Assembly (NCBI GenBank): GCA_964250775.1
Contig: CAXUHK010000016.1
Location: forward strand, 1-38,484
Source: CAVRQM01 sp964250775
GTDB taxonomy: Bacteria; Pseudomonadota; Alphaproteobacteria; Acetobacterales; Acetobacteraceae
Direction: 5' to 3'
DNA length: 38,484 nt
Part shown: positions 23,910-30,245 of the stretch, piece by piece
How the letters are laid out: each line of letters opens with the position of its first letter
Position numbering within the stretch: position 1 is the stretch's first letter
Notes under the pieces: generated by a model
What the model was told of the DNA's origin: nothing
The model's input: only the letters and a program-made list of their open reading frames with translations
Database searches by the model: none
Position numbers and translations under genes: made by a program

Positions 23910-24570
23910 ACGGTTCCCGAAGAGGTTGCCGAGCGGTGTCTGCGTCGGGTGGCAAAGCGGACAAGCGATCCCCCCAATGGTCAGTTTTCAGCAGACCGGA
24001 CGCAAGGCAGCGGAATGCCTCCACGGCCTTAGCGAGGACGGCGCGGGGATCGTCGGAGGCCGCGACCCAAAGTGCGGCGTCGAGCGCGGCTCCGTTGATC
24101 AATCGTGCCGCGGCCTCCGCGTCCACCGGCCGCACCGTCCCCATGTTGATCAACACCTGAAGCGTCTCCGTCGTCGTGCGAAGACAGGCGTTCTGCCCAG
24201 GCCATTGCGAAGGGTCACCGAGCACGGACGGGCCGTCCAGCAGCATGATCCGCTGGATCTCCGGCTCCAGCGCCAGCCCGATATAGGCCACCCCCTCTTC
24301 CAAGAAGCCGAGCCAGGGCGTCTCCGCCCGATCTCGCACGGCCCGCGCCTTTGCCACCATCTCCGCGTCAAGTTGCTCGATCACCGCCTGCAGCAGGCCC
24401 TTCTTGTCACCGAAGTTGTGATAAAGCGCGCCCCGCGTGAGGCCGGCCGCGGCCGTCAGCTCGTCCATCGAGGCCGCCGCGTAGCCCTTTTCGGCAAAGG
24501 CCGTCCGCGCGGCCCGAATGAGCCTGGCCCGGGTCTCTTCCATCATCCGCGCGCGCTGCCCTGCGGCCAT
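23899..24570 (-). CDS. TetR/AcrR family transcriptional regulator
   Basis: A 223-aa regulator. The N-terminal helix-turn-helix occupies about 12-58, with ETRARLIRAARTAFAEKGY, then SMDELTAAAGLTRGALYHNF and the closing GDKKGLL. The C-terminal ligand domain begins near 65 and is not assigned to a subfamily. I start at ATG 24570, which has a G-rich GGGGGG site 4 nt upstream; the ATG at 24615 would put the start inside the operator. It is divergent from the RidA-like gene, and two operator copies lie between them, so it very probably represses both. The C-terminal tail is disordered and overlaps the end of cobQ by 11 bp. Confidence 0.93.
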   Translation of the reverse strand: MAAGQRARMMEETRARLIRAARTAFAEKGYAAASMDELTAAAGLTRGALYHNFGDKKGLLQAVIEQLDAEMVAKARAVRDRAETPWLGFLEEGVAYIGLALEPEIQRIMLLDGPSVLGDPSQWPGQNACLRTTTETLQVLINMGTVRPVDAEAAARLINGAALDAALWVAASDDPRAVLAKAVEAFRCLASGLLKTDHWGDRLSALPPDADTARQPLREPFRD

Positions 24571-24608
24571 CAGGCCCCCCGATCTTCTGCATATGCCGCG
24601 CACAGGAG

Positions 24609-24614
24609 TTGACA
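24609..24614 (+). promoter_or_regulatory. Consensus -35 element TTGACA toward the RidA-like gene
   Basis: A perfect TTGACA lies in the TetR/RidA divergent gap, directed to the RidA-like gene. It overlaps the left edge of operator 1 (24613-24627), so a bound repressor would cover it. The -10 box at normal spacing (about 24632-24638) is poor. Confidence 0.45.
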
Positions 24615-24627
24615 TACGCCTCGTATG
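24613..24627. promoter_or_regulatory. TetR operator copy 1
   Basis: CATACG-CCT-CGTATG is a perfect 6-bp inverted repeat around a 3-bp centre, typical of a TetR-dimer site. It recurs in opposite orientation at 24642-24656, with centres 29 bp apart. Confidence 0.7.
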
Positions 24628-24641
24628 TCACGACATCTTCG

Positions 24642-24656
24642 CATACGAGGCGTATA
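24642..24656. promoter_or_regulatory. TetR operator copy 2 (inverted)
   Basis: CATACGAGGCGTATA is the reverse complement of operator 1 except for the last base. The two sites face each other at nearly three helical turns, allowing two repressor dimers on one DNA face. It lies ahead of the RidA-like ribosome site. Confidence 0.7.
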
Positions 24657-24713
24657 TGAACTGCGCCTCGCTGCTTGCAAAGGCATCCCGACCTGACGTT
24701 GAAGGAGACAAGC

Positions 24714-25112
24714 ATGGCCCAGCGCACCGCGGTATTCCCCCCCGGCCGGCAGGCGCTCTACGAGAAGCACCATTACTCCGCGGCGATCCGGTCCGGCGAC
24801 TTGCTGTTTGTGTCCGGCCAGGTCGGCAGCCGCGAGGACGGCTCACCCGAGCCGGATTTCACGAAGCAGGTCCAGCTGGCCTTCGACCGACTGAACGCCG
24901 TGCTGGCGGCGGCCGGTGCCAGCTTTGACGACGTTGTGGATGTGACCACCTTCCACACCGCCCCGGAAACGCAGTTCGAGACAATGATGGCAGTTCGCGA
25001 CAGGATGATTGGCGCGCCGCCCTATCCAAACTGGACTGCGGTAGGGGTGACTTGGCTCGCGGGCTTCGACTTTGAGATCAAGGCGATCGCCCGCATCCCC
25101 CAGCCAAGCTAA
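24714..25112 (+). CDS. RidA/YjgF/YER057c/UK114 family protein (lacks the canonical Arg)
   Basis: A 132-aa protein of the RidA fold: SGDLLFVSGQVG at 27-38, AFDRLNAVLAAAGASFDDVVDVTTF at 56-80 and PPYPNWTAVGVTWLAG at 102-117. Archetypal RidA enzymes hydrolyse reactive enamines/imines using an Arg in the YPARS-type motif (Arg105 in E. coli); here that position is Trp/Thr (PNWTAV). The later Glu is kept (FEIKAIA, E121). It therefore belongs to a non-archetypal subgroup and may not be an imine deaminase. The start is fixed by AAGGAG 8 nt upstream of ATG. The gene is divergent from the TetR gene and controlled through the paired operators. Confidence 0.93.
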   Translation: MAQRTAVFPPGRQALYEKHHYSAAIRSGDLLFVSGQVGSREDGSPEPDFTKQVQLAFDRLNAVLAAAGASFDDVVDVTTFHTAPETQFETMMAVRDRMIGAPPYPNWTAVGVTWLAGFDFEIKAIARIPQPS

Positions 25113-25218
25113 TCACATCGAGAGCAGCGCACGGGGCGTGCTGGCGATCAGCGACACGGACACGAATGTCTCCTCAGGGTCGAGAGCAGCTGCTCGGTCG
25201 ACGTTCAGGGACAGGCCT

Positions 25219-26199
25219 TCAGCCTCGCGCAATGAGCGCCGAGGCGGCGGCGATGGCGGCGAGCTGCAGCGCGCAGGCGGTACGGTAGAGCGCCAGCGCC
25301 CGGCGTATATCGTCCGGGCTGGCACCGCCGCGACCGTCGCCCATCCAGGCATCGTCGACTAGGGTCTCGCCGTATACGCGAGGCCCCGCCAGCCGCAGGC
25401 CGAGCGCCCCGGCCAGGGCGGCCTCCGGCCAGCCGGCGTTGGGCGAGCGGTGCCGGCCTGCGTCGCGCCACACCGCCCGCAGCGCGCCACGGGGCGAGGC
25501 GCCGCGATGCAGGCACGCGGCCAGCGCCAGCCACAGCACGGCCAGCCGCGACGCTGGCAGGTTCGCCAGGTCGTCCAGCCGCGCCGCCGCCCAGCCATAC
25601 GCCTCGTGGCGCGGGGTGCGGTGGCCGACCATGCTGTCGGCGGTGTTGACCGCCTTGTATGCGACGACGCCCGGCAGGCCCGCCACCAGGCCCCACAGCG
25701 CCGGCGCCACCACGGCGTCGGAGAAGTTCTCGGCCAGGCTCTCGATCGCGGCGCGCGCCACGGCGGCCGCGTCCAACGTCCGCGGGTTGCGGCCGACGAT
25801 GTGGGCCACCGCCCTGCGCGCGCTGTCCAGGTCGTGGCGTAGCGCCTGCTCCACCATGGCGACGTGGGCGTGCAGGCTGCGCTGCGCCAACAGCGAACTG
25901 GCCGCGAGCGTCAGCAGCGGCCAGGCGAGCCACGGCGGCAAGGCCAGCAGGGTGGCTTGCAGCGCCACGGCCGCCGAGGCCGACACGACCACCAGCACAC
26001 CCTCGGCGAGTACGCCGCCGACGCGGCGCCAGCCGCGGTTCAGCGCGCGGTCGAGGCCTGCGATCAGCGCGCCGATCCAGCTCACCGGATGCCGGATGGC
26101 GCGGAACGCCGCATCCGGGTAACCCAGCGTCGCCTCCGCCGCCAGGGCGCAGGCGACCAGCCCGAACCGGGCATCGAGAGCCAGGACCGACGGCGACAT
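25219..26199 (-). CDS. cobD: Adenosylcobinamide-phosphate synthase (CobD/CbiB)
   Basis: A 326-aa integral membrane enzyme that joins aminopropanol (phosphate) to adenosylcobyric acid. Family marks are the RHPVSWIGALI segment near 36-46, the ESLAENFSDAVVAPALW block near 152-168, and YKAVNTADSMVGHRTPRHEAYGWAAARLDDL. Several hydrophobic helices fit the known topology. ATG 26199-26197 on the minus strand shares two bases with the ATG of cobC on the plus strand. No other ATG, GTG or TTG fits the conserved N-terminus, so this unusual shared start looks real. Confidence 0.94.
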   Translation of the reverse strand: MSPSVLALDARFGLVACALAAEATLGYPDAAFRAIRHPVSWIGALIAGLDRALNRGWRRVGGVLAEGVLVVVSASAAVALQATLLALPPWLAWPLLTLAASSLLAQRSLHAHVAMVEQALRHDLDSARRAVAHIVGRNPRTLDAAAVARAAIESLAENFSDAVVAPALWGLVAGLPGVVAYKAVNTADSMVGHRTPRHEAYGWAAARLDDLANLPASRLAVLWLALAACLHRGASPRGALRAVWRDAGRHRSPNAGWPEAALAGALGLRLAGPRVYGETLVDDAWMGDGRGGASPDDIRRALALYRTACALQLAAIAAASALIARG

Positions 26200-27163
26200 G
26201 GCGGCAGCGGTAGCGCATGGCGGCGATCTCGGCGAGGCGCGCCGCCACTTCCCCGGCGCGCCCGAGCCGTTCATCGACCTATCGACCGGCATCAACCCGG
26301 TGCCGTACCCGTTCGCCCCGCCGCGCCCCGAGTCGTTCACTCGGCTGCCGGAACCGGCGGCATTGCGGGAGTTGCAAACGATAGCCGCACGCGCCTACGG
26401 CGTGGCCGATCCGGCGATGGTGGTCGCGGCGCCGGGCACCCAGCTCCTCATCAGCCTGTTGCCCCGCGTCTTGCCGCAGGCAAGCGTGTCGGTGCTCGGC
26501 CCGACCTACGCGGAACATGCCCGGTCCTGGCGGCAGGCCGGCGCCGCCGTGCGCGAGGTGCGCAGGGTCGAGGAACTGGGCGCCGCCGCCGTGCTCTGCA
26601 ACCCGAACAACCCCGACGGCGCGGGGGTGCCCCCGGCCGTCCTGCTGGCGCTCGCCGAACGCAACCGGCTGCTGGTGATCGACGAGGCATTCAGCGATTT
26701 CGGGGGCGCGGGCTTCGCGCCACGTCTGCGTCACTCCGGCGTGGTCGTGCTGCGCTCGTTCGGCAAGGCGTTCGGGTTGGCCGGGCTGCGGCTCGGCTTC
26801 GCGCTCGCGATGCCGCGGACGGCGGCGACTATCCGCGACGCCGTGGGACCGTGGGCGGTCGGCGGCCCGGCCCTCGCGGTCGGCTGCGAGGCATTGGCCG
26901 ACAGCGGCTGGCTGGCGCGGACGGGCACGCGGCTGCAGCGGGACGCGGCCGCGCTAGACGCGGCGCTGGCCGCCGCCGGATGCCGGGTGGTCGGCGGCAC
27001 GCGGCTTTTCCGCCTGGCCCAAGCGCCGGCCGGGCTGTTCGAGCGCCTCGGCCGTGCCGGGATTTTCGTCCGGCGGTTCGACGACCGGCCGGGCTATCTG
27101 CGCTTCGGCATCCCCCGCCCGGACCAGTGGCCACGCCTGCGCGCGGCGCTGGGGCAAGGATAG
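26198..27163 (+). CDS. cobC: Threonine-phosphate decarboxylase / CobC-type aminotransferase fold
   Basis: A 321-aa PLP enzyme of fold type I, the CobC class needed to make the aminopropanol arm (L-threonine-O-3-phosphate decarboxylase in Salmonella CobD; note the opposite naming). HGGDL at 7-11 and PFIDLSTGINPVPYP at 24-38 are the family opening. The PLP site shows NPNNPDG at 135-141, D162 (LLVIDEAF) and the Schiff-base K190 (RSFGKAFGLAGLRLGF). ATG 26198 overlaps the cobD ATG on the other strand. The last 210 bp are overlapped by the antisense 3' end of the PAP2 gene. Confidence 0.94.
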   Translation: MAAAVAHGGDLGEARRHFPGAPEPFIDLSTGINPVPYPFAPPRPESFTRLPEPAALRELQTIAARAYGVADPAMVVAAPGTQLLISLLPRVLPQASVSVLGPTYAEHARSWRQAGAAVREVRRVEELGAAAVLCNPNNPDGAGVPPAVLLALAERNRLLVIDEAFSDFGGAGFAPRLRHSGVVVLRSFGKAFGLAGLRLGFALAMPRTAATIRDAVGPWAVGGPALAVGCEALADSGWLARTGTRLQRDAAALDAALAAAGCRVVGGTRLFRLAQAPAGLFERLGRAGIFVRRFDDRPGYLRFGIPRPDQWPRLRAALGQG

Positions 27164-27721
27164 CGCCGCGCGGTAGAACCGCTCGGCCGGAGGCGCCACC
27201 CAATGTCGCACGAACGGCAGCAGCGCCCATGCGAGACAGGCAGCGAGCAGGCCCACCGGCGCCGACGCCAGCACGTCGAGCGGGAAATGCACGCCGAGGG
27301 CGACCCGCGCCCACCCGGTCAGCAGGCCCGCCAGGCAGGCCGCCGCGCCCCAGCCCCGGGACGCGCCGGTCAGCGCCAAGCCCAGGCCGAGGCTCCACGC
27401 CAGGGTCGCGTGGTCGCTGGGGAAGCCGTTATCCGCGACGTGGGCGAGCCAGGTGTGCCCGATGCCGACCATGAACGGCCGCGGCTCGAACCAGGCCGAG
27501 CCGAGCAGGAGGTTGGTGCCCTGTCCGGCCAACAGCCCCGCGCCGGTGGCGATCAACGCGGCGCGGCGCTCGGGACGTCCCCACACCCAAAGCGAGGCGA
27601 GCAGCGCCGGCGCCAGCGGCACCGGGGCGTTGGCGAGCAGTTCGAGCACGCCCAGCCATGCGGCGCCCGGCTGGGTGGCCAGGTTGAGCGACAAGAACAG
27701 GGCCGTGTTCCAGGACAGCAT
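26954..27721 (-). CDS. PAP2 family phosphatase (undecaprenyl-diphosphatase BcrC-like)
   Basis: A 255-aa membrane phosphatase. The three acid-phosphatase motifs are present: W-F-E-P-R81-P82, FPSDH (100-104, H104) and WARVALGVHFPLDV (137-150, R139, H145), with hydrophobic helices around them. The usual PSGH is PSDH. ATG 27721 gives MLSWNTALFLSLNL, the standard BcrC-like opening; ATG 27757 would add 12 residues. It probably dephosphorylates undecaprenyl diphosphate or a similar lipid. Odd feature: the recognisable domain ends near residue 185, and the last 69 codons lie antisense inside cobC, giving a polar Arg/Pro/Glu-rich tail. The original stop may have been lost. Confidence 0.88.
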   Translation of the reverse strand: MLSWNTALFLSLNLATQPGAAWLGVLELLANAPVPLAPALLASLWVWGRPERRAALIATGAGLLAGQGTNLLLGSAWFEPRPFMVGIGHTWLAHVADNGFPSDHATLAWSLGLGLALTGASRGWGAAACLAGLLTGWARVALGVHFPLDVLASAPVGLLAACLAWALLPFVRHWVAPPAERFYRAALSLPQRRAQAWPLVRAGDAEAQIARPVVEPPDENPGTAEALEQPGRRLGQAEKPRAADHPASGGGQRRV

Positions 27722-27858
27722 CGCGGGCCAGCTACAGCGAAACGGTGCGCCTGTCATCGAGCGGAGCCCGACATTGGCGATCCGTATAGCGGCGGCCAAG
27801 CTGCCCCAAGGCTCATCCGGCGATGCTGCCCGCCCACCCGACGAGGAAGGACCGACCG

Positions 27859-28650
27859 ATGGCGCCGCAGGCCGACACACCGATGCGCCGCATGCTGAAC
27901 AAGGTGCCGGAGGTGACGCTCGCCTTCTGGATCATCAAGATCATGGCGACCACCGTGGGCGAGACCGGCGCCGACTACCTGACGGTGCATGTGGGCCTCG
28001 GCACCGCCATGACGGGCGGCATCATGGCCGCGCTGCTGGTGGCGGCGCTGCTCGTCCAGTTGCGGGCGCGGCAATACGTGCCCTGGGTCTACTGGCTCAC
28101 CGTCGTGCTGGTCAGCGTGGTCGGCACCCAGATCACCGACGCGCTGACCGACCGGCTTGGGATCAGCCTCTATTCCAGCACCGCCGCCTTCGCGGTGGTC
28201 CTGGCAGCCACGTTTGCCGCCTGGTATGCGGTCGAGCGCACGCTCTCCATCCACAGCATCATGACCACGCGGCGCGAGCTGTTCTACTGGGCGGCGATTC
28301 TGTTCACCTTCGCGCTCGGCACCGCCGCCGGCGACCTCGCGACCGAGGCGCTGGGCCTGGGCTTCACCGTGGGCGTGCTGGCGTTCGGCGCCATGATCGC
28401 CGCGATCTACCTCGCCTACCGGATGGGCGGCGACGCGGTGCTCACCTTCTGGCTCGCCTACATCCTGACCCGCCCGTTGGGCGCGTCGCTCGGCGACCTG
28501 CTGTCGCAGTCGCGGCCGAACGGCGGCTTCGGCCTCGGCACCGTCGGCACGAGCGTGGTGTTCCTGGCCGTCATCGTCTCCCTCGTCACCTTCCTGAGCC
28601 TCACCCTCCGCAAGACGCCGCAGGTCGGCGCTGAAAAGGTCATGCCATGA
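27859..28650 (+). CDS. COG4705-type multi-pass membrane protein
   Basis: A 263-aa inner-membrane protein with about eight hydrophobic helices. NKVPEVTLAFWIIKIMATTVGETGADYL (from residue 14) is the hallmark of the uncharacterised COG4705 membrane-anchored family, whose repeat reappears as WAAILFTFALGTAAGDLATE and FWLAYILTRPLGASLGDLLS. The function is unknown; members often sit beside two-component systems. ATG 27859 has GAAGGA 8 nt upstream. It overlaps the next gene by 4 nt and is divergent from PAP2, with 137 bp between starts. Confidence 0.88.
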   Translation: MAPQADTPMRRMLNKVPEVTLAFWIIKIMATTVGETGADYLTVHVGLGTAMTGGIMAALLVAALLVQLRARQYVPWVYWLTVVLVSVVGTQITDALTDRLGISLYSSTAAFAVVLAATFAAWYAVERTLSIHSIMTTRRELFYWAAILFTFALGTAAGDLATEALGLGFTVGVLAFGAMIAAIYLAYRMGGDAVLTFWLAYILTRPLGASLGDLLSQSRPNGGFGLGTVGTSVVFLAVIVSLVTFLSLTLRKTPQVGAEKVMP

Positions 28651-29039
28651 ACCAGCTCCTCCGCGCGGCGCTCCTGGCCGCCGCCGTGGGATTGCCGGCC
28701 GCAGGGGTCGTGCCGCTCCCCGGCGCAGCCGTCACCGCCGAGGCGGCCGGCAAGCTGGGCGACCTCTCGCCCTACCGCGCCATCGTCGCGGACACCGCCG
28801 GCCTGGTGGACAAGGGCGACCTGGCGGGCGCGAAGACCCGCATCAAGGACCTCGAAGTGATGTGGGACGAGTCCGAGCCGTCGCTGAAGCCGCGCGCGGC
28901 GGCGACCTGGCACGCCGTCGACAAGTCGATCGACCGCGCGCTCACCGCCCTGCGCGCCAGCGCGCCCGACGCTGCCGCCTGCAAGGCGTCGCTGGCCGAG
29001 CTGCTCTCGACCATGGACGCGGCGAGCGGAAAAGCCTGA
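28647..29039 (+). CDS. Small exported protein, 130 aa
   Basis: The protein has a Sec signal peptide (MNQLLRAALLAAAVGLPAAG) followed by a compact helical domain. The mature part reads LGDLSPYRAIVADTAGLVDKGDLAGAKTRIKDLEVMWD, then SEPSLKPRAAATWHAVDKSIDRALTALRA, resembling small periplasmic helical proteins found beside COG4705 genes. No metal or catalytic motif is evident. ATG overlaps the COG4705 stop (ATGA), so the two are coupled. Function unknown, probably periplasmic. Confidence 0.82.
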   Translation: MNQLLRAALLAAAVGLPAAGVVPLPGAAVTAEAAGKLGDLSPYRAIVADTAGLVDKGDLAGAKTRIKDLEVMWDESEPSLKPRAAATWHAVDKSIDRALTALRASAPDAAACKASLAELLSTMDAASGKA

Positions 29040-29161
29040 CGGGCGCTTGCGTTGGGGAACCGTATCGCGCCGTCCCGGGCCGCCCAATGGGTTCACGCCC
29101 ATCGTCATTCGCGGCGGACGGCATCCCGCCGCCGCTGGACAGCAAACGAGGACACCAAGCC

Positions 29162-29488
29162 ATGAACTCCAAGCGTACGCTTCCCGTCGCGATGGCGGCA
29201 TTGGTCGCGTTGGGCGGCATCGCCCAGGCGCAGAGCCATGACCAGGACAGCCGGGACACCGCCGCGGCGGCCGGCATGAAAGTGACGTTGCAACAGGCGA
29301 TCGCGACCGCCGAGGGGAAGGGGGGGGGCCGTGCGGTCGGCGCCGACATATCGCGGCAGGGCGGCGCCACCCGCATTTCAGTCGAGATCGCCGGGCCGCA
29401 GGGTGTCAAGACCGTCATGGTGGACGGCCAGACCGGCCAAGTGACCGAGACCCGCGATGGCGGCGGGGACGGCGAGACCAACGACTGA
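29162..29488 (+). CDS. Exported PepSY-domain protein, 108 aa
   Basis: The signal peptide is MNSKRTLPVAMAALVALGGI with cleavage after AQA near residue 23. The mature part is one PepSY-type domain: VTLQQAIATAEGK near 41-53, RAVGADISRQGG, RISVEIAGPQGVKTVMVDGQTGQVTETRD at the end. PepSY proteins act as periplasmic inhibitors or sensors. A run of nine G (29320-29328) lies in frame at codons 53-56. The start has GAGGA 9 nt upstream. The response regulator follows after 67 bp, so this may feed the two-component system. Confidence 0.88.
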   Translation: MNSKRTLPVAMAALVALGGIAQAQSHDQDSRDTAAAAGMKVTLQQAIATAEGKGGGRAVGADISRQGGATRISVEIAGPQGVKTVMVDGQTGQVTETRDGGGDGETND

Positions 29489-29555
29489 TCGCCGAAGGGG
29501 CGTTGCCGCGCCGGTGACGCCCCGCTCGCGGCCGGCTAGGACGGGACAAGGGGGC

Positions 29556-30245
29556 ATGGCGATGCGGGTGCTGGTGATCGAGGACGATGTCGAGACCGCC
29601 GCGTTCATCCTGCGTGGCCTGCACGAGCACGGCCACCTCGCGGATCACGCGGCGGACGGCCAGGACGGCCTGATGATGGCCGGAGGCGGCAGCCACGACG
29701 TGCTGGTGGTGGACCGGATGCTGCCCGGCATCGACGGCATCGGCCTGGTCCGCACCCTGCGCGGCGCCGGCGTCAAGGCGCCGGTGCTGTTCCTGACAGC
29801 ACTGCGCGGCGTCGGCGACCGGGTGTTGGGCCTGGAGGCGGGTGGCGACGACTACATGGTCAAGCCGTTCGCCTTCGCCGAGCTGCTGGCCCGCTTGCAC
29901 GCGCTGCACCGCCGGCCGCCGCTGTCCGACGTGCCCACCTCGCTGCGCGTGGCCGACCTGGAGCTGGACTTGCTGAAGCGCACGGTGACGCGCGCGGGAG
30001 AGCGGGTCGAGCTGCAGCCGCGCGAGTTCCGGCTGTTGGAGTTCCTGGTCCGCCACGCCGACCGGGTGGTGACGCGGACCATGCTGCTGGAAGGGGTGTG
30101 GGACTTCCACTTCGACCCGCGCACCAACATCGTCGAGACCCATATCAGCCGCCTGCGCGGCAAGATCAGCCGCGGCGGCGCCGAGCCGGAGCTGATCCAC
30201 ACCGTCCGCGGCTCCGGCTACGCGCTGCGTGCCGCCAATCCCTAA
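29556..30245 (+). CDS. OmpR/PhoB family response regulator
   Basis: A 229-aa two-domain regulator. The receiver domain (about 4-120) has the acidic pocket E9/D10/D11, phosphoacceptor D53 (VLVVDRMLPG) and K103 (MVKPFAF). The C-terminal winged helix (about 132-227) has LELQPREFRLLEFLVRH-like sequence, NIVETHISRLRGKI as recognition helix region, and VRGSGYALR at the end. It overlaps the sensor kinase gene by 17 bp, so the two are a cognate pair. Targets likely include the upstream COG4705 and PepSY genes, by analogy with self-regulating systems. Confidence 0.95.
   Translation: MAMRVLVIEDDVETAAFILRGLHEHGHLADHAADGQDGLMMAGGGSHDVLVVDRMLPGIDGIGLVRTLRGAGVKAPVLFLTALRGVGDRVLGLEAGGDDYMVKPFAFAELLARLHALHRRPPLSDVPTSLRVADLELDLLKRTVTRAGERVELQPREFRLLEFLVRHADRVVTRTMLLEGVWDFHFDPRTNIVETHISRLRGKISRGGAEPELIHTVRGSGYALRAANP

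Noticed and set aside
24571..24615. Upstream ATG 24615 as the TetR start
   Set aside because: It lies inside operator copy 1, adds non-conserved residues, and ATG 24570 has a better ribosome site.
25113..25218. Possible gene remnant on the minus strand ending in a protein-like tail (LNVDRAAALDPEETFVSVSL)
   Set aside because: The frame has no start outside cobD and no recognised family; the 106-bp gap holds nothing I can support.
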